A stretch of DNA of 64,000 bases from Beijerinckiaceae bacterium (GTDB taxonomy: Bacteria; Pseudomonadota; Alphaproteobacteria; Rhizobiales; Beijerinckiaceae): assembly GCA_019753285.1 (NCBI GenBank), contig JAIELD010000020.1, positions 1 to 64,000 of the forward strand, written 5' to 3'. A program made the position numbers and the translations under genes. Positions 26,438-33,972 of the stretch are shown piece by piece; within the stretch, counting starts at the first letter, position 1; every line of letters starts with the position of its first letter. Below the pieces are notes generated by a model. That model saw nothing but the letters and a program-made list of their open reading frames with translations, did no database searches and was not told the origin of the DNA.

Positions 26438-27739
26438 TTAGCGAGCCCAGCCAAGAAACCTCTTGACCAGCCCGATGGGACTGTCTGCCGGCACTGATTC
26501 GGGCACCGCCGGCGCCGGCGCTGGCGCCGCCAGGGCGGCGGCCGGCGGCTCGGCCATCCGAGCGATCGCGAGCTGGATCCCCGCCATGCCCTTGGCGAGG
26601 CCGTCGACCTGACCGGCGAGCTCGTCGAGCCGCCGGTCCATCATCTCGCCGAGCATGATGGTGTGGTAGGGATCGGGCGCCGGCGGCGCCGGCAGCGGCG
26701 CCGCCTTCGGCGCGATCGGCTTGTCCTTGTAGCGCGCCGCGACGCGGTCCTTCTTCTCGCGCGTCGCCGCGTCGAGGCGCTGCGCCGCCTCGTAGCCCTC
26801 GGCGCTGTCGGCCGTCGTCGTCAATCTGCCGTTGGCGATCAGGTAGAACAGCATGTCGAGCCGGTACTGGACGTCCGTGTACCCGACCGGGTCCAGGACC
26901 TCGGCGACGGCCTTGGCCTGCTCGTGGTTCAAGGTGAAAACGCCGGATTCGGTCTGGAACATCTTGTTCCATTGCAAACTGCGAATTTGCGTTATGGGTT
27001 CGGGACCCATCATTCGCAGCGCCTCGCTCATGCGCCGCGCCGTCGGCCGCGCCTTGTGGGTACAGTCTCCGCCGATCGCGTGTCCGAGATCGGCGTCGAA
27101 TATGAAGACGGCGCCATCCATGATGGTGACGGTGATGTCGAGCTTCGTCGGGAAGCGCGTCAGCCGCTTGTTGGCGGCGACCGACTCGACGAACGACGAC
27201 GGCACGCTCGCCGGCCGGCCGAAGGCGAACCGGCTGCGGTTGAAGTCCGGCCGCGTCGCCGACGGATAGTTCGGCTCGATGCTGGGGCTTCGGCCCGGCC
27301 GCGTGGCCTTGCCGGTCTTCCCGGCGGCATCGGCGGCATCGGCGGCGTCGGCGGCGGCTTCCCCTGGCGTGACGAGCCTGCCGTCGCGCCAGGCGATGAA
27401 GACGTCGATCAGCAGCCGTAGGAATTCCCGGCCCTTCTCCGTCCGGCTGAGGATGGTCAGCGTCATCGCCTGACGCTCGTTGAGATAGAAGACCTCGACC
27501 TCGCGATTGGCGCCGCTTCCGATCTGAACCATTTCACGCATGTTTGAAATGGTCCCTGTATCAGTCAACATCTTGATATTATTGTTGATTGTTTGCCTGA
27601 TGTTGAGAGGCTGCGCCATGCCCAGCCAGGCGCCGAGCTCGACGTCCTTCACGTGGGGCTCGCCGTCGATCTCATAGAGCGTCAGGCCGTGATCGCTGAC
27701 GATGCTCGGGTATGGCGGTGTGGCGGACGGCGTATCCAT
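26438..27739 (-). CDS. Phage Rha/antirepressor-like protein, first gene of the mobilisation operon
   Basis: This is 433 residues. Residues 1-120 resemble phage-type regulators: an N-terminal GLTLYEIDGEPHVKDVELGAWLGM block, then VEVFYLNERQAMTLTILSRT and a final helix ending in DVFIAWRDG, as in Rha/antirepressor-like proteins. An Ala/Asp repeat linker (about 124-150), encoded by 9-bp direct repeats, follows. A second part (about 190-330) contains KLDITVTIMDGAVFIFDADLG. The C-terminal helix and Pro/Ala-rich tail end in VKRFLGWAR. The SD GAGGAG lies 6 nt before the ATG. It probably regulates the operon. The resemblance is by pattern only. Confidence 0.55.
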   Translation of the reverse strand: MDTPSATPPYPSIVSDHGLTLYEIDGEPHVKDVELGAWLGMAQPLNIRQTINNNIKMLTDTGTISNMREMVQIGSGANREVEVFYLNERQAMTLTILSRTEKGREFLRLLIDVFIAWRDGRLVTPGEAAADAADAADAAGKTGKATRPGRSPSIEPNYPSATRPDFNRSRFAFGRPASVPSSFVESVAANKRLTRFPTKLDITVTIMDGAVFIFDADLGHAIGGDCTHKARPTARRMSEALRMMGPEPITQIRSLQWNKMFQTESGVFTLNHEQAKAVAEVLDPVGYTDVQYRLDMLFYLIANGRLTTTADSAEGYEAAQRLDAATREKKDRVAARYKDKPIAPKAAPLPAPPAPDPYHTIMLGEMMDRRLDELAGQVDGLAKGMAGIQLAIARMAEPPAAALAAPAPAPAVPESVPADSPIGLVKRFLGWAR

Positions 27740-27770
27740 TAGTTTCTCCTCGACGACGCGAATCAGTCGC

Positions 27771-27798
27771 GACCGGTGTCAAGAAGATTATGACCGGT
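27771..27798. promoter_or_regulatory. Direct repeat pair upstream of the mobilisation operon
   Basis: GACCGGT occurs at 27771-27777 and 27792-27798, exactly 21 bp (two helical turns) apart. Between them on the minus strand is TTGACA (27777-27782), a perfect -35 sequence pointing toward the operon, although no good -10 follows. This looks like an operator for the operon's own regulator. Confidence 0.35.
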
Positions 27799-28151
27799 TT
27801 CCACAGGCGCTGCATCCGCGCCCATTTTGACGGGTTGCCGTCCTCTCCGGCCGTCGCCACGGCCACGGCGAGCGCTGGCCGCCCATCGGGTTATTGATTG
27901 GATTCAACCACTTGACCCCTCCGCAGCCGGCTTCAGCCGGCGCGATCGCCGCAGGCGGGCGCGCGGATCATGGGTCGTCCTGTCCTTGGCGCAGTCGTCT
28001 CGATGCGCCGCGGCCATGGTTCCGGGCTAGCCTGGAACATGGTCCGCGCCGAGCCCGGCAGACCCGCATTGGCCGGGTCGGCGGGCGTCGCCTATCGGTC
28101 GCGATCGCGGCCGAGAGGCCCTGTTTTGGAGGGTTCTCTTGACCCGACTGA

Positions 28152-28169
28152 TCTCAGCCTCTAGGCTGA
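28152..28169. repeat. Perfect 18-bp dyad
   Basis: CTCAGCCT at 28152-28159 and AGGCTGAG at 28162-28169 form a perfect dyad with a 2-bp centre. A second perfect dyad, ATGCAGC/GCTGCAT (28180-28186 and 28190-28196), follows 10 bp later. Paired hairpins of this kind occur at origins of transfer and at terminators; no nic sequence was recognised. Confidence 0.4.
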
Positions 28170-28544
28170 GCACGACGAAGATGCAGCCCCGCTGCATGTT
28201 TGTATATCGTGCCTTCCCTTTTCCTCCCCTCCACGCTCCCATCCCCCTTTCCACCCCGAATCCGCCATCCCCGCGATGGCCGACGGATGGCCGACGGATA
28301 CGAGGCGGGAAAGGCCCTGGGGATTATGCGGGACGCCTTGGGGAAATGATGGGAAATCAGCGTCTTATGGAGGAATGGGAGACCATATCCCGGCCCATGT
28401 CAAGGCCCTCGCCGGGATCGGCTGGAACAGCTCCGAACTGCCCTGATCGCCTGGCCGGGCCCATGCGCGCCAGCCGGCCCAGGCCCGATCGATGTCCGAT
28501 AACCTTGTAATATAATTGCGTAATACGCTACGATAATTGCGACG

Positions 28545-28566
28545 TGCGATTGTCGTGACAATCGCA
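28545..28566. repeat. Perfect 22-bp palindrome in AT-rich segment
   Basis: TGCGATTGTC and GACAATCGCA flank a central GT. Just upstream, ATAATTGCG occurs twice (28512-28520 and 28533-28541), 21 bp apart. Together they look like a protein-binding array, for example for an initiator, a relaxosome protein or a repressor. Confidence 0.5.
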
Positions 28567-28629
28567 TACGGTACCGTTTTCCGGTACTCCAAAAGCATCG
28601 AAATCGGCATCCGCATACGATACCGTTTT
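28563..28629 (+). repeat. Two 18-bp direct repeats
   Basis: CGCATACGGTACCGTTTT (28563-28580) and the same sequence with A for the second G of the middle (28612-28629) are 49 bp apart and differ at one base. The first overlaps the 22-bp palindrome. They may be iterons or operator sites. Confidence 0.45.
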
Positions 28630-28933
28630 GAGCGGTAAGTCGCTTATGGTGAGCGTACCGCGAAAGATGCTTTGGCGAAAACGACAGACGATACTGGCGC
28701 ATATCGACATGGCATACGTCTGTCCAACGTAGACGCGGCTTGTTGTTGTCGTTCGCATAGCGGATGGACGAAAGTGCGACGTACCGGCCGTTCGCGAAAC
28801 GGGCCATGCTCGCGATATGTCCGACGCCCCGTTGATCCGGTACTGTCGTCAACCCTTAGATACCGGCCGTGGGCGGGGCCGATTCGCCGTTGTCCTGCAC
28901 GGTCGCGTTTTCTCGAGCATAGGGCAGGGCTCC

Positions 28934-29548
28934 ATGGCGAATTTCTCCTACCACTTCATCAGGATCATCCAGGCGCGCCGGATGCTCCTGATGCTGCTCG
29001 GCCACCCGGCCTCGACCGATCTGCCGCGCTCGGCGACGCCGGCGCCGTTGGCCGACCGCGACCGGATCGACGCCTATGACGTCCTCGGCGCCCATCCCGC
29101 CGTGGTGCGGCGGATGGCGGCGATGGGCGTCGGCGACATGGCGAAGGATTTCGATCCGCTGGTCGCCGAGATCGAGAAGGCCCTGGACGGCGTGCTCCAA
29201 CCGCTTCTCGCCGGCGCCCGCGACGCCGCCGTGGCGGCGGCCGAGCGCTGCATGGCGGCCGACACGGACATATCCTCGGCCTCGGCGCCGCGCGAGCTCG
29301 TGATCCAGCGCGGCTGCAACGCGCTCGCCGACATCCGCGTCTTCCTGGCCGCCCGGATCGCGCTCAACCGCGTCCTGCTGGCCTCCGTCGAGAACCATAT
29401 TGCCGACGCCCCCCGGGTGAGGGGCAAGGCTGCGGTTCTCATGGCGCACAACGTCGGCAAGCTCGTCGAGAGAATCCGGCTGGCGCTCGCGCGCGAGGAC
29501 GCCCGCGTCGCCGGCAAGCCGGCGCGCGTGAGCGAGACGGCCTCGTGA
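28934..29548 (+). CDS. Hypothetical helical protein
   Basis: This is 204 residues from the ATG at 28934, preceded by AGGGCAGGG; a longer frame begins at 28817. The sequence is mainly helical and Ala/Arg-rich, with FIRIIQARRMLLMLLG near the N-terminus and long amphipathic helices after residue 80. No family is recognised and no membrane segment is clear. It is the first of two rightward genes, separated from the next by a short repeat tract. The last codons (ETAS) lie within that tract, so the 3' end may have been shaped by repeat expansion. Confidence 0.55.
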   Translation: MANFSYHFIRIIQARRMLLMLLGHPASTDLPRSATPAPLADRDRIDAYDVLGAHPAVVRRMAAMGVGDMAKDFDPLVAEIEKALDGVLQPLLAGARDAAVAAAERCMAADTDISSASAPRELVIQRGCNALADIRVFLAARIALNRVLLASVENHIADAPRVRGKAAVLMAHNVGKLVERIRLALAREDARVAGKPARVSETAS

Positions 29549-29598
29549 GCGGGACGGCATCATGGAGCTGGACGGCGTTATGGAGCGAGACGGCATCG
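29531..29598 (+). repeat. Imperfect 17-18-bp tandem repeats at a gene junction
   Basis: About four units with the core GACGGC (for example GTGAGCGGGACGGCATC) run across the end of one gene and the start of the next. Each unit carries GTG or ATG, so they supply several possible start codons. The same core recurs at 31180-31258 and in between. Confidence 0.5.
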
Positions 29599-31064
29599 TG
29601 AGCGAGATGACAGCCACGGGATCGATCTCTTCCTGGGCCTCTGAGTGCCCGGCGCGCTATCCGACGCTGGCCGAGGCGGTGCGCCTGCCGTCGGTCATTG
29701 CCATCATGGCCGAGGCCAAGGGCGTCGCTTCGCCGTTCGGCAAGTCGATCGAGTCGCAGGACGCCTTTGACCGCGGCCGCAACATGCTGTTCTCGCAGGT
29801 CTTCGAGGCTCTGGGACCGGAGATCCGCGACGTCCTCGCCCGCATCGCCGAGGACGAGGAGGGCTCCGCCCGCCCGTCGATCATGCCGGGCATGCCGGGT
29901 CGCGGCTGGCGGCCGCCCGACTACAACGCCGGCATCCGCGCCTTCACGCCGTCGGAATGCCTGCTGCTCTGCCACGGCACGCCGCTCAATCCTGGCGTGG
30001 CGCTGGCCTTCGCCAATCTGCGCCATTTCGGTCCGGCCGAGATGTGGCGGGTCTACCGCATTCTCGACGATCCCTTCTACGGGCCCGAGGGGATCGGCCT
30101 CGCGGCGATGGTCGAGCCGGGCTATGCCCTGGCGCTCGGCGCGCCGGGCGGTTTCGCCGAGTGCTTCATGGCCGCGGCCCATGCCGGCGCCTACGGCGGG
30201 TCCTCGCCGACCGACATGGCCGAGATCGGCTATGGCATCGCCTACGTGCTTCCGTACTTCATCGCCGGCTGCGGTCTCGGCGTCCTCTGGGAGCGCGGCT
30301 TCTCGCTCTACGTCCAGGGCCGCTGCCGTTACGCCCTGCCGCCGTTTCCCGATGGCGTGACTTCTCCGCCGCTCTGCCTCGGGGACTGCGGCCTCAACGT
30401 GACGCCCGGGTTCTCCATGGGCGGCGTCACCCGCCCCGGCAGGCCGCTCTACCTGGCGCCGTGGGCGCGGGCGATGCCGCCTGTATCTCAAGCTTCGGCG
30501 TCACAGGCGGCGGCGTCCAAGATGGCGGCGTCCCCGGCGGCGAAACCCTTCACCGGCGGCCGCAAGGCCGGCTCCGTCGCGCCGCGCTGGGCCGCCGCGC
30601 GACGCACGGTCAGCGCCGACGTCCTCTGGTCTGTCGAGGTGCCGCCGGCGCGCTTTGGCGCGGACGGCCTCGAGCCCTTCGTGTCGCCTCATGGCGGCGA
30701 GGTCGATCCGGCGCTCCGTTTCGATGCCGGCGGCCACCGCGAGATCATCGACTTCGAGGCCTTCGAAGAGGGCTTCCTGCTGGAAGAGCTTTTCATCAAA
30801 AGGCTCTATGCCCGCTACAAGGCCGGCCGGCCGGGGCGCGAGCACATGAACGTGCTCCCTGGCGTGTTGATCGGGCAGGAGCCCACGAATCTCGGCATGG
30901 TCGCGTACTGGCGCGCCTTCGAGGACGTCGTCGATACCGAGTTCGCCGACTTCCTGCCGGCCTTCCGCGACTGGCGCATCCTGCGCGACCGCCCGTTCGC
31001 CCGCGAGATCGCGGCGGCCAGGACGCTCGCCGCCCGCGAGGCCAAGGCGCTCTGCGGCCCGTGA
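29562..31064 (+). CDS. Hypothetical protein, 500 residues
   Basis: This is a large unknown protein. ATG 29562 is the first of several starts within a repeat tract, and the true start may be the GTG near 29598. Residues about 20-290 form a compact region with several Cys (CLLLCHG, ECFMAA, FIAGCGLG, CLGDCG) and hydrophobic stretches at about 170-190 and 220-245. An Ala/Ser-rich linker at about 308-325 (QASASQAAASKMAAS) is encoded by 15-bp repeats. The C-terminal domain of about 140 residues is acidic and aromatic (HREIIDFEAFEEGFLLEELF, PTNLGMVAYWRAFEDVVD). No family is recognised. The two-domain design with a repeat-encoded linker suggests a real protein. Confidence 0.6.
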   Translation: MELDGVMERDGIVSEMTATGSISSWASECPARYPTLAEAVRLPSVIAIMAEAKGVASPFGKSIESQDAFDRGRNMLFSQVFEALGPEIRDVLARIAEDEEGSARPSIMPGMPGRGWRPPDYNAGIRAFTPSECLLLCHGTPLNPGVALAFANLRHFGPAEMWRVYRILDDPFYGPEGIGLAAMVEPGYALALGAPGGFAECFMAAAHAGAYGGSSPTDMAEIGYGIAYVLPYFIAGCGLGVLWERGFSLYVQGRCRYALPPFPDGVTSPPLCLGDCGLNVTPGFSMGGVTRPGRPLYLAPWARAMPPVSQASASQAAASKMAASPAAKPFTGGRKAGSVAPRWAAARRTVSADVLWSVEVPPARFGADGLEPFVSPHGGEVDPALRFDAGGHREIIDFEAFEEGFLLEELFIKRLYARYKAGRPGREHMNVLPGVLIGQEPTNLGMVAYWRAFEDVVDTEFADFLPAFRDWRILRDRPFAREIAAARTLAAREAKALCGP

Positions 31065-31179
31065 GGGCCGGGGACTGTGAGGACTTGGGTCTGTGGCGGG
31101 AGACGGCGGCATGGTCTTTGGCCCGTGTGTTCCCTCCCACGGCGGCGTCGTGGCACGTGAGGTCGGGCGCGCCGGCGCC

Positions 31180-31258
31180 GTGTGGACGAACCGACGGCGT
31201 CTCGTGGACGAGCCGACGGCGCCGTGTGTAAGAACCGACGGCGCCGTGGCGAGGAACC
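31180..31258 (+). repeat. Tandem 22-bp repeats, about 3.5 copies
   Basis: Units start at 31180, 31202, 31224 and 31246 (partial). All share an ACCGACGGCG-type core with one to five differences. The tract lies just after the 500-residue gene. It is a minisatellite, probably made by slippage. Confidence 0.6.
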
Positions 31259-31937
31259 GGATGCATCCGGGCTGACGCCACGGCCGCGTCCGACGGGGAT
31301 GTTCGGGCCCGCCTCTCTGGTGGCGGGCCTCACCCTTTCCGCCATGGGCAGAAACGGTTCGGCAGTCTTTTGATCCCCTATCCTGAGACACTGCGCATAG
31401 CGCTGAATCCTCATCGGATCGAGCCTTCGGCTCTCGGGGCGCAAGGGAGGACGGCGGCTGACGATGGCCAGGCGCGGGATGGCAAGGCGCAATCAGTCGG
31501 GATGCTTTGCGCGGTCGATGGCGGCGCGCCGATGCGTCCCGGCCGGTCCGACGCACGCCGACGGGCTGGCGGGAGACGGCGCAGCAGGAGGCGGCGGCGT
31601 CTGTGTCGACGGCGGCGCAGCAGGAGACGGCATCCCTGTGGACGCCGGCGGCTCCGTGGACGACGGCGGCTCGGTTGGCGTCGCTCTGGGAAACGGCGTC
31701 TGATGCAAGACGGCGCCGCGGGAGAGCGCGTGCGCTATATCCTCCTCGGCGGCGCCGGTATCGGCGACGGCGTCCCGTGGCTCGACAAGCGTCGGATTTG
31801 CCTCGGAAATCCCGCCTCCGTTTTCCCAGCGGGCGACGGTGGCCTCCGCCACGGCGGCGTCGCGGGGAACATCCGGCCGCGCTCCGGTCGTCTTGTCCCT
31901 CGGTTTTCGATGCCGTTGTCCTGGCTCGCCGGATATG

Positions 31938-31961
31938 AAAAAAAGCCGTGCGGTGCACGGC
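31938..31961 (-). terminator. Rho-independent terminator (leftward)
   Basis: Read on the minus strand, a perfect 7-bp stem (GCCGTGC/GCACGGC) with a 3-nt loop is followed by seven T's. It lies 44 bp downstream of the stop of the truncated leftward gene and would end its transcript. Confidence 0.75.
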
Positions 31962-32005
31962 CTTGTCTTAGTTCTCCGATATTTCCGGCCCTGGCAGCCG
32001 TCTCC

Positions 32006-32362
32006 TCAGGACGCGCTCGCCGACGCGGCGACGGCCGCATTGTCGATAACGTCCGCGTCGATGATTTCGCCGACGACTGCGTCTGTCGTGTCGATCTCGA
32101 CATCCGCGTCGGCTCCACTTTGCGTGAGGCAGGCATCTTGCGTGATGCAAGTATCTTGCGTGAGCCGGTCGAACAGCGGCCGGTGCGCCGCCATCCAGTC
32201 CCTGACGGGCTCGAACCCGGCCGCGGTCTCCGCGTCCGCGTCGTAGCGGTTGTGCCACTGCCGGAAGAGCAGCGCCCTGTGGTCGGCGGCGCGCGCCGCA
32301 CGTATCTCTACAGCGACGCTCGACTTGGCGTTGCGGGCGAGATTCCTTCCGACCGAGTCAGC
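32006..32362 (-). pseudogene. C-terminal fragment of a gene cut next to the recombinase gene
   Basis: A 118-codon open frame with natural composition (NLARNAKSSVAVEIRAARAADH and RDWMAAHRPLFDRLTQD) has no start codon in its first part. It begins abruptly after a stop codon 3-5 bp from the end of the recombinase gene. An internal ATG at 32194 could give 62 residues. The end contains an in-frame 18-bp tandem repeat (TTGCGTGA at 32120, 32138 and 32156 on the plus strand), and a terminator follows. The best explanation is a gene whose 5' part was removed when the recombinase module arrived. No family is recognised. Confidence 0.5.
32120..32163. repeat. 18-bp in-frame tandem repeat
   Basis: TTGCGTGA occurs at 32120, 32138 and 32156, a strict 18-bp period. 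On the minus strand it encodes a repeated hexapeptide of the type CxTQDx within the truncated gene. Confidence 0.55.
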
Positions 32363-32366
32363 TTAA

Positions 32367-33956
32367 TTATTCAAAATTTTCATAATCGCTGGTAGCCGGA
32401 TCGAAATAGGATTCGAACGTGGCGCCATTGTCTTCGCCGATCTGTTCGAAGCCAGTGTTCATTACCAGCCTGATTTCGTTGTCCGGCGTGACGACGATCC
32501 TCTCGATATAGTGTTTGAGACGCGCGTTCAGCTTCGATCGCTCCTGGTATCGGACGACCGGATCCTCATGCTCGATCTTAGTCATGATCATGTCGAAGCG
32601 CTCGACGAGATCGGGCGTCATCTCGACGGCCGTCGCAGCCAAGAGGCGCTGCGCCTTGATTTCCTTCCTGACCTTCGCGAGGTCGGCCTGAACGAGCCTA
32701 TACCGGTCTTCGATGGCAGCGCCGGTCAGGCCCTTCTGGATGACCGTGATCAAATTGGTCTCTTCGCTTGAAAGCTGCTTCAGCTTGGCTTCGAGCGCGG
32801 CGATGACGGTTTCGGCGTGGGCGCCCGTCTGATCAGTCGCAAATGCCGTCGCATCCGCGAAATGGCGGTAAAGGTCGATGGTGCGGTAGAGCATGTAAGA
32901 GTATTTGTATGTCTGCCTAGCGGTGCACCCCGCCGAGGCGTGCGCGCTCGCGCATATAAACCGCGGCCGTGAGCGCTTGCCCTTATCGATATAGATCATC
33001 ACGCTCGCGCAGGCATGGCAGCGGACGAGTCCGCTCAGGACATTGTGGAAGAACTTGCCGGCGCTGCCCCGGGGCTGCGCCCGCTGGCTCGAGACCGCCG
33101 CGGCGCGAAAGAACACGGCCTCCGTCACGGCGGCTGGAAAATAATTCGGGATCGATATGCCGTTCTTGTCATAGCGACCGTAGGTCGAATGGTTGCTCAA
33201 CAGCTTCTGCACATAGCTGTCGTGCCAATACTTGCCGCGGCTCCGTCCCGGGCCCCAGGTGGTGACGCCGGCTTCATTGAGGCGGGCGGCGATCTTGCGC
33301 CGACCGTCACCGGCGATCGTGTCCTCGAATATCTGCGCCACGATCGCCGCGCGATCCGGAATGATCTCGTATCGACCTTTCTTGGGGCCGCCGACGAGCT
33401 TGATCCAACCCGGGCAGCGCGCCGTCATCGCCTGTCCGTCTTCGCGGGCGGCCTGCTTTTTCTTGCGCCAGGCATCGCCGACGCGTTTGCTCTTGGTCGC
33501 GCTTTCCTCGTAGGCCCGGCTCATGACGATGATGCTGATCAAAAGCTGGGTCTGGTTGGTTTCGAGCGTCTCCATATTGTAGACCTTGCCGTCCATAAGC
33601 GTCACGATGGTTATGCCGGCGGAGGTGAGCGTGAGAAACAGGGAAAGGGCCTTGACGACATGCTCCCGGGAGAGGCGGTCAAAATTCTCTATCAGAAGGT
33701 ACGACCCCGGTTTGACCTCTCCTGCTTGCACCCGATTCAAAAAACCACCGAGCGCGCTCGCAGGCTCGAGATGCTTGCCCTTATGGGCCGAGACGCCTTC
33801 GTCGCGCAGGCTCGCGTCCAGCCTGAGGTTGTTAAGCCGACAATACTCTTCGGCCGCCTCGATCTGACGGCGCTTGCTTGTTCCTTTGGCTTGCTCAGGC
33901 GTCGAGAAGCGCAAATAGGAATATGCAAGCGGTCGCGAATCGGCGTTATTGTTCAT
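32367..33956 (-). CDS. Serine recombinase (site-specific integrase of the element)
   Basis: This is 529 residues from the ATG at 33956; an in-frame GTG lies at 33971. The N-terminal resolvase domain has the catalytic Ser in YLRFSTPEQAKG and the arginines of ENFDRLSRE. Next come a recombinase domain (about 180-290: IFEDTIAGDGRRKIAARLNEAG, YVQKLLSNHSTYGRY) and a zinc-ribbon domain (VRCHACASVM and CASAHASAGC). A coiled-coil region (about 380-470) is followed by a C-terminal tail. This is the layout of large serine integrases and transposases. It sits at the end of the element with its start facing the comM junction, the normal position of an integrase next to its att site. Confidence 0.88.
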   Translation of the reverse strand: MNNNADSRPLAYSYLRFSTPEQAKGTSKRRQIEAAEEYCRLNNLRLDASLRDEGVSAHKGKHLEPASALGGFLNRVQAGEVKPGSYLLIENFDRLSREHVVKALSLFLTLTSAGITIVTLMDGKVYNMETLETNQTQLLISIIVMSRAYEESATKSKRVGDAWRKKKQAAREDGQAMTARCPGWIKLVGGPKKGRYEIIPDRAAIVAQIFEDTIAGDGRRKIAARLNEAGVTTWGPGRSRGKYWHDSYVQKLLSNHSTYGRYDKNGISIPNYFPAAVTEAVFFRAAAVSSQRAQPRGSAGKFFHNVLSGLVRCHACASVMIYIDKGKRSRPRFICASAHASAGCTARQTYKYSYMLYRTIDLYRHFADATAFATDQTGAHAETVIAALEAKLKQLSSEETNLITVIQKGLTGAAIEDRYRLVQADLAKVRKEIKAQRLLAATAVEMTPDLVERFDMIMTKIEHEDPVVRYQERSKLNARLKHYIERIVVTPDNEIRLVMNTGFEQIGEDNGATFESYFDPATSDYENFE

Positions 33957-33964
33957 TGAACAAT
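33948..33964. promoter_or_regulatory. 17-bp perfect palindrome over the recombinase start
   Basis: ATTGTTCA (33948-33955) and TGAACAAT (33957-33964) are perfect inverted repeats around one central base and cover the recombinase start codon. It may be a recombinase-binding arm of the att site or an operator for autoregulation. Confidence 0.45.
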
Positions 33965-33972
33965 TATACACA
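33957..33972. other. Right attachment site (element/comM junction)
   Basis: Homology to comM begins at the codon for His in the HNLLMSGPPGSGKS block (33969 onward), while bases up to about 33964 belong to the recombinase upstream region. The crossover should lie between, in the short AT/CA-rich stretch. The exact core cannot be fixed without the left junction or an intact comM. Confidence 0.6.

Larger units (their letters stand above)
27740..28933. other. 1.2-kb non-coding hub between divergent operons
   Basis: No reading frame in this stretch has natural composition or an SD sequence. It separates the leftward mobilisation operon from two rightward genes and contains many structured sites: direct repeats at 27771-27798, dyads at 28152-28169 and 28180-28196, a 22-bp palindrome at 28545-28566 and 18-bp direct repeats at 28563-28629. 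The 28.5-28.75 kb part is clearly more AT-rich than its surroundings. This is where an origin of transfer, a replication or partition site, or a shared control region would be expected. Confidence 0.55.
31065..32005. other. Repeat-rich tract without a convincing gene
   Basis: All frames are open over long distances because of GC-rich low-complexity repeats, so open frames mean little here. A leftward frame at 31493-31852 contains VARWENGG, which recalls a helix-turn-helix end, followed by a Pro-rich tail, but it lacks an SD and is not called. Visible features are 22-bp tandem repeats at 31180-31258, scattered GACGGC units at 31.5-31.9 kb, and a terminator at 31938-31961. Confidence 0.5.

Noticed and set aside
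28880-28900. GTCCTGC resembling a VirD2/TraI-type nic site
   Set aside because: The ATCCTG core is not exact, the relaxase is of another family, and there is no adjacent inverted repeat.
31493-31852. Leftward 119-codon frame beginning with a helix-turn-helix-like VARWENGG
   Set aside because: The match is eight residues only, the rest is Pro-rich low complexity from repeats, and there is no SD sequence.
30501-31958. Long leftward frame across the repeat tract
   Set aside because: It crosses repeats and the rightward gene, and its Arg/Pro/Ser-rich product has no family features.
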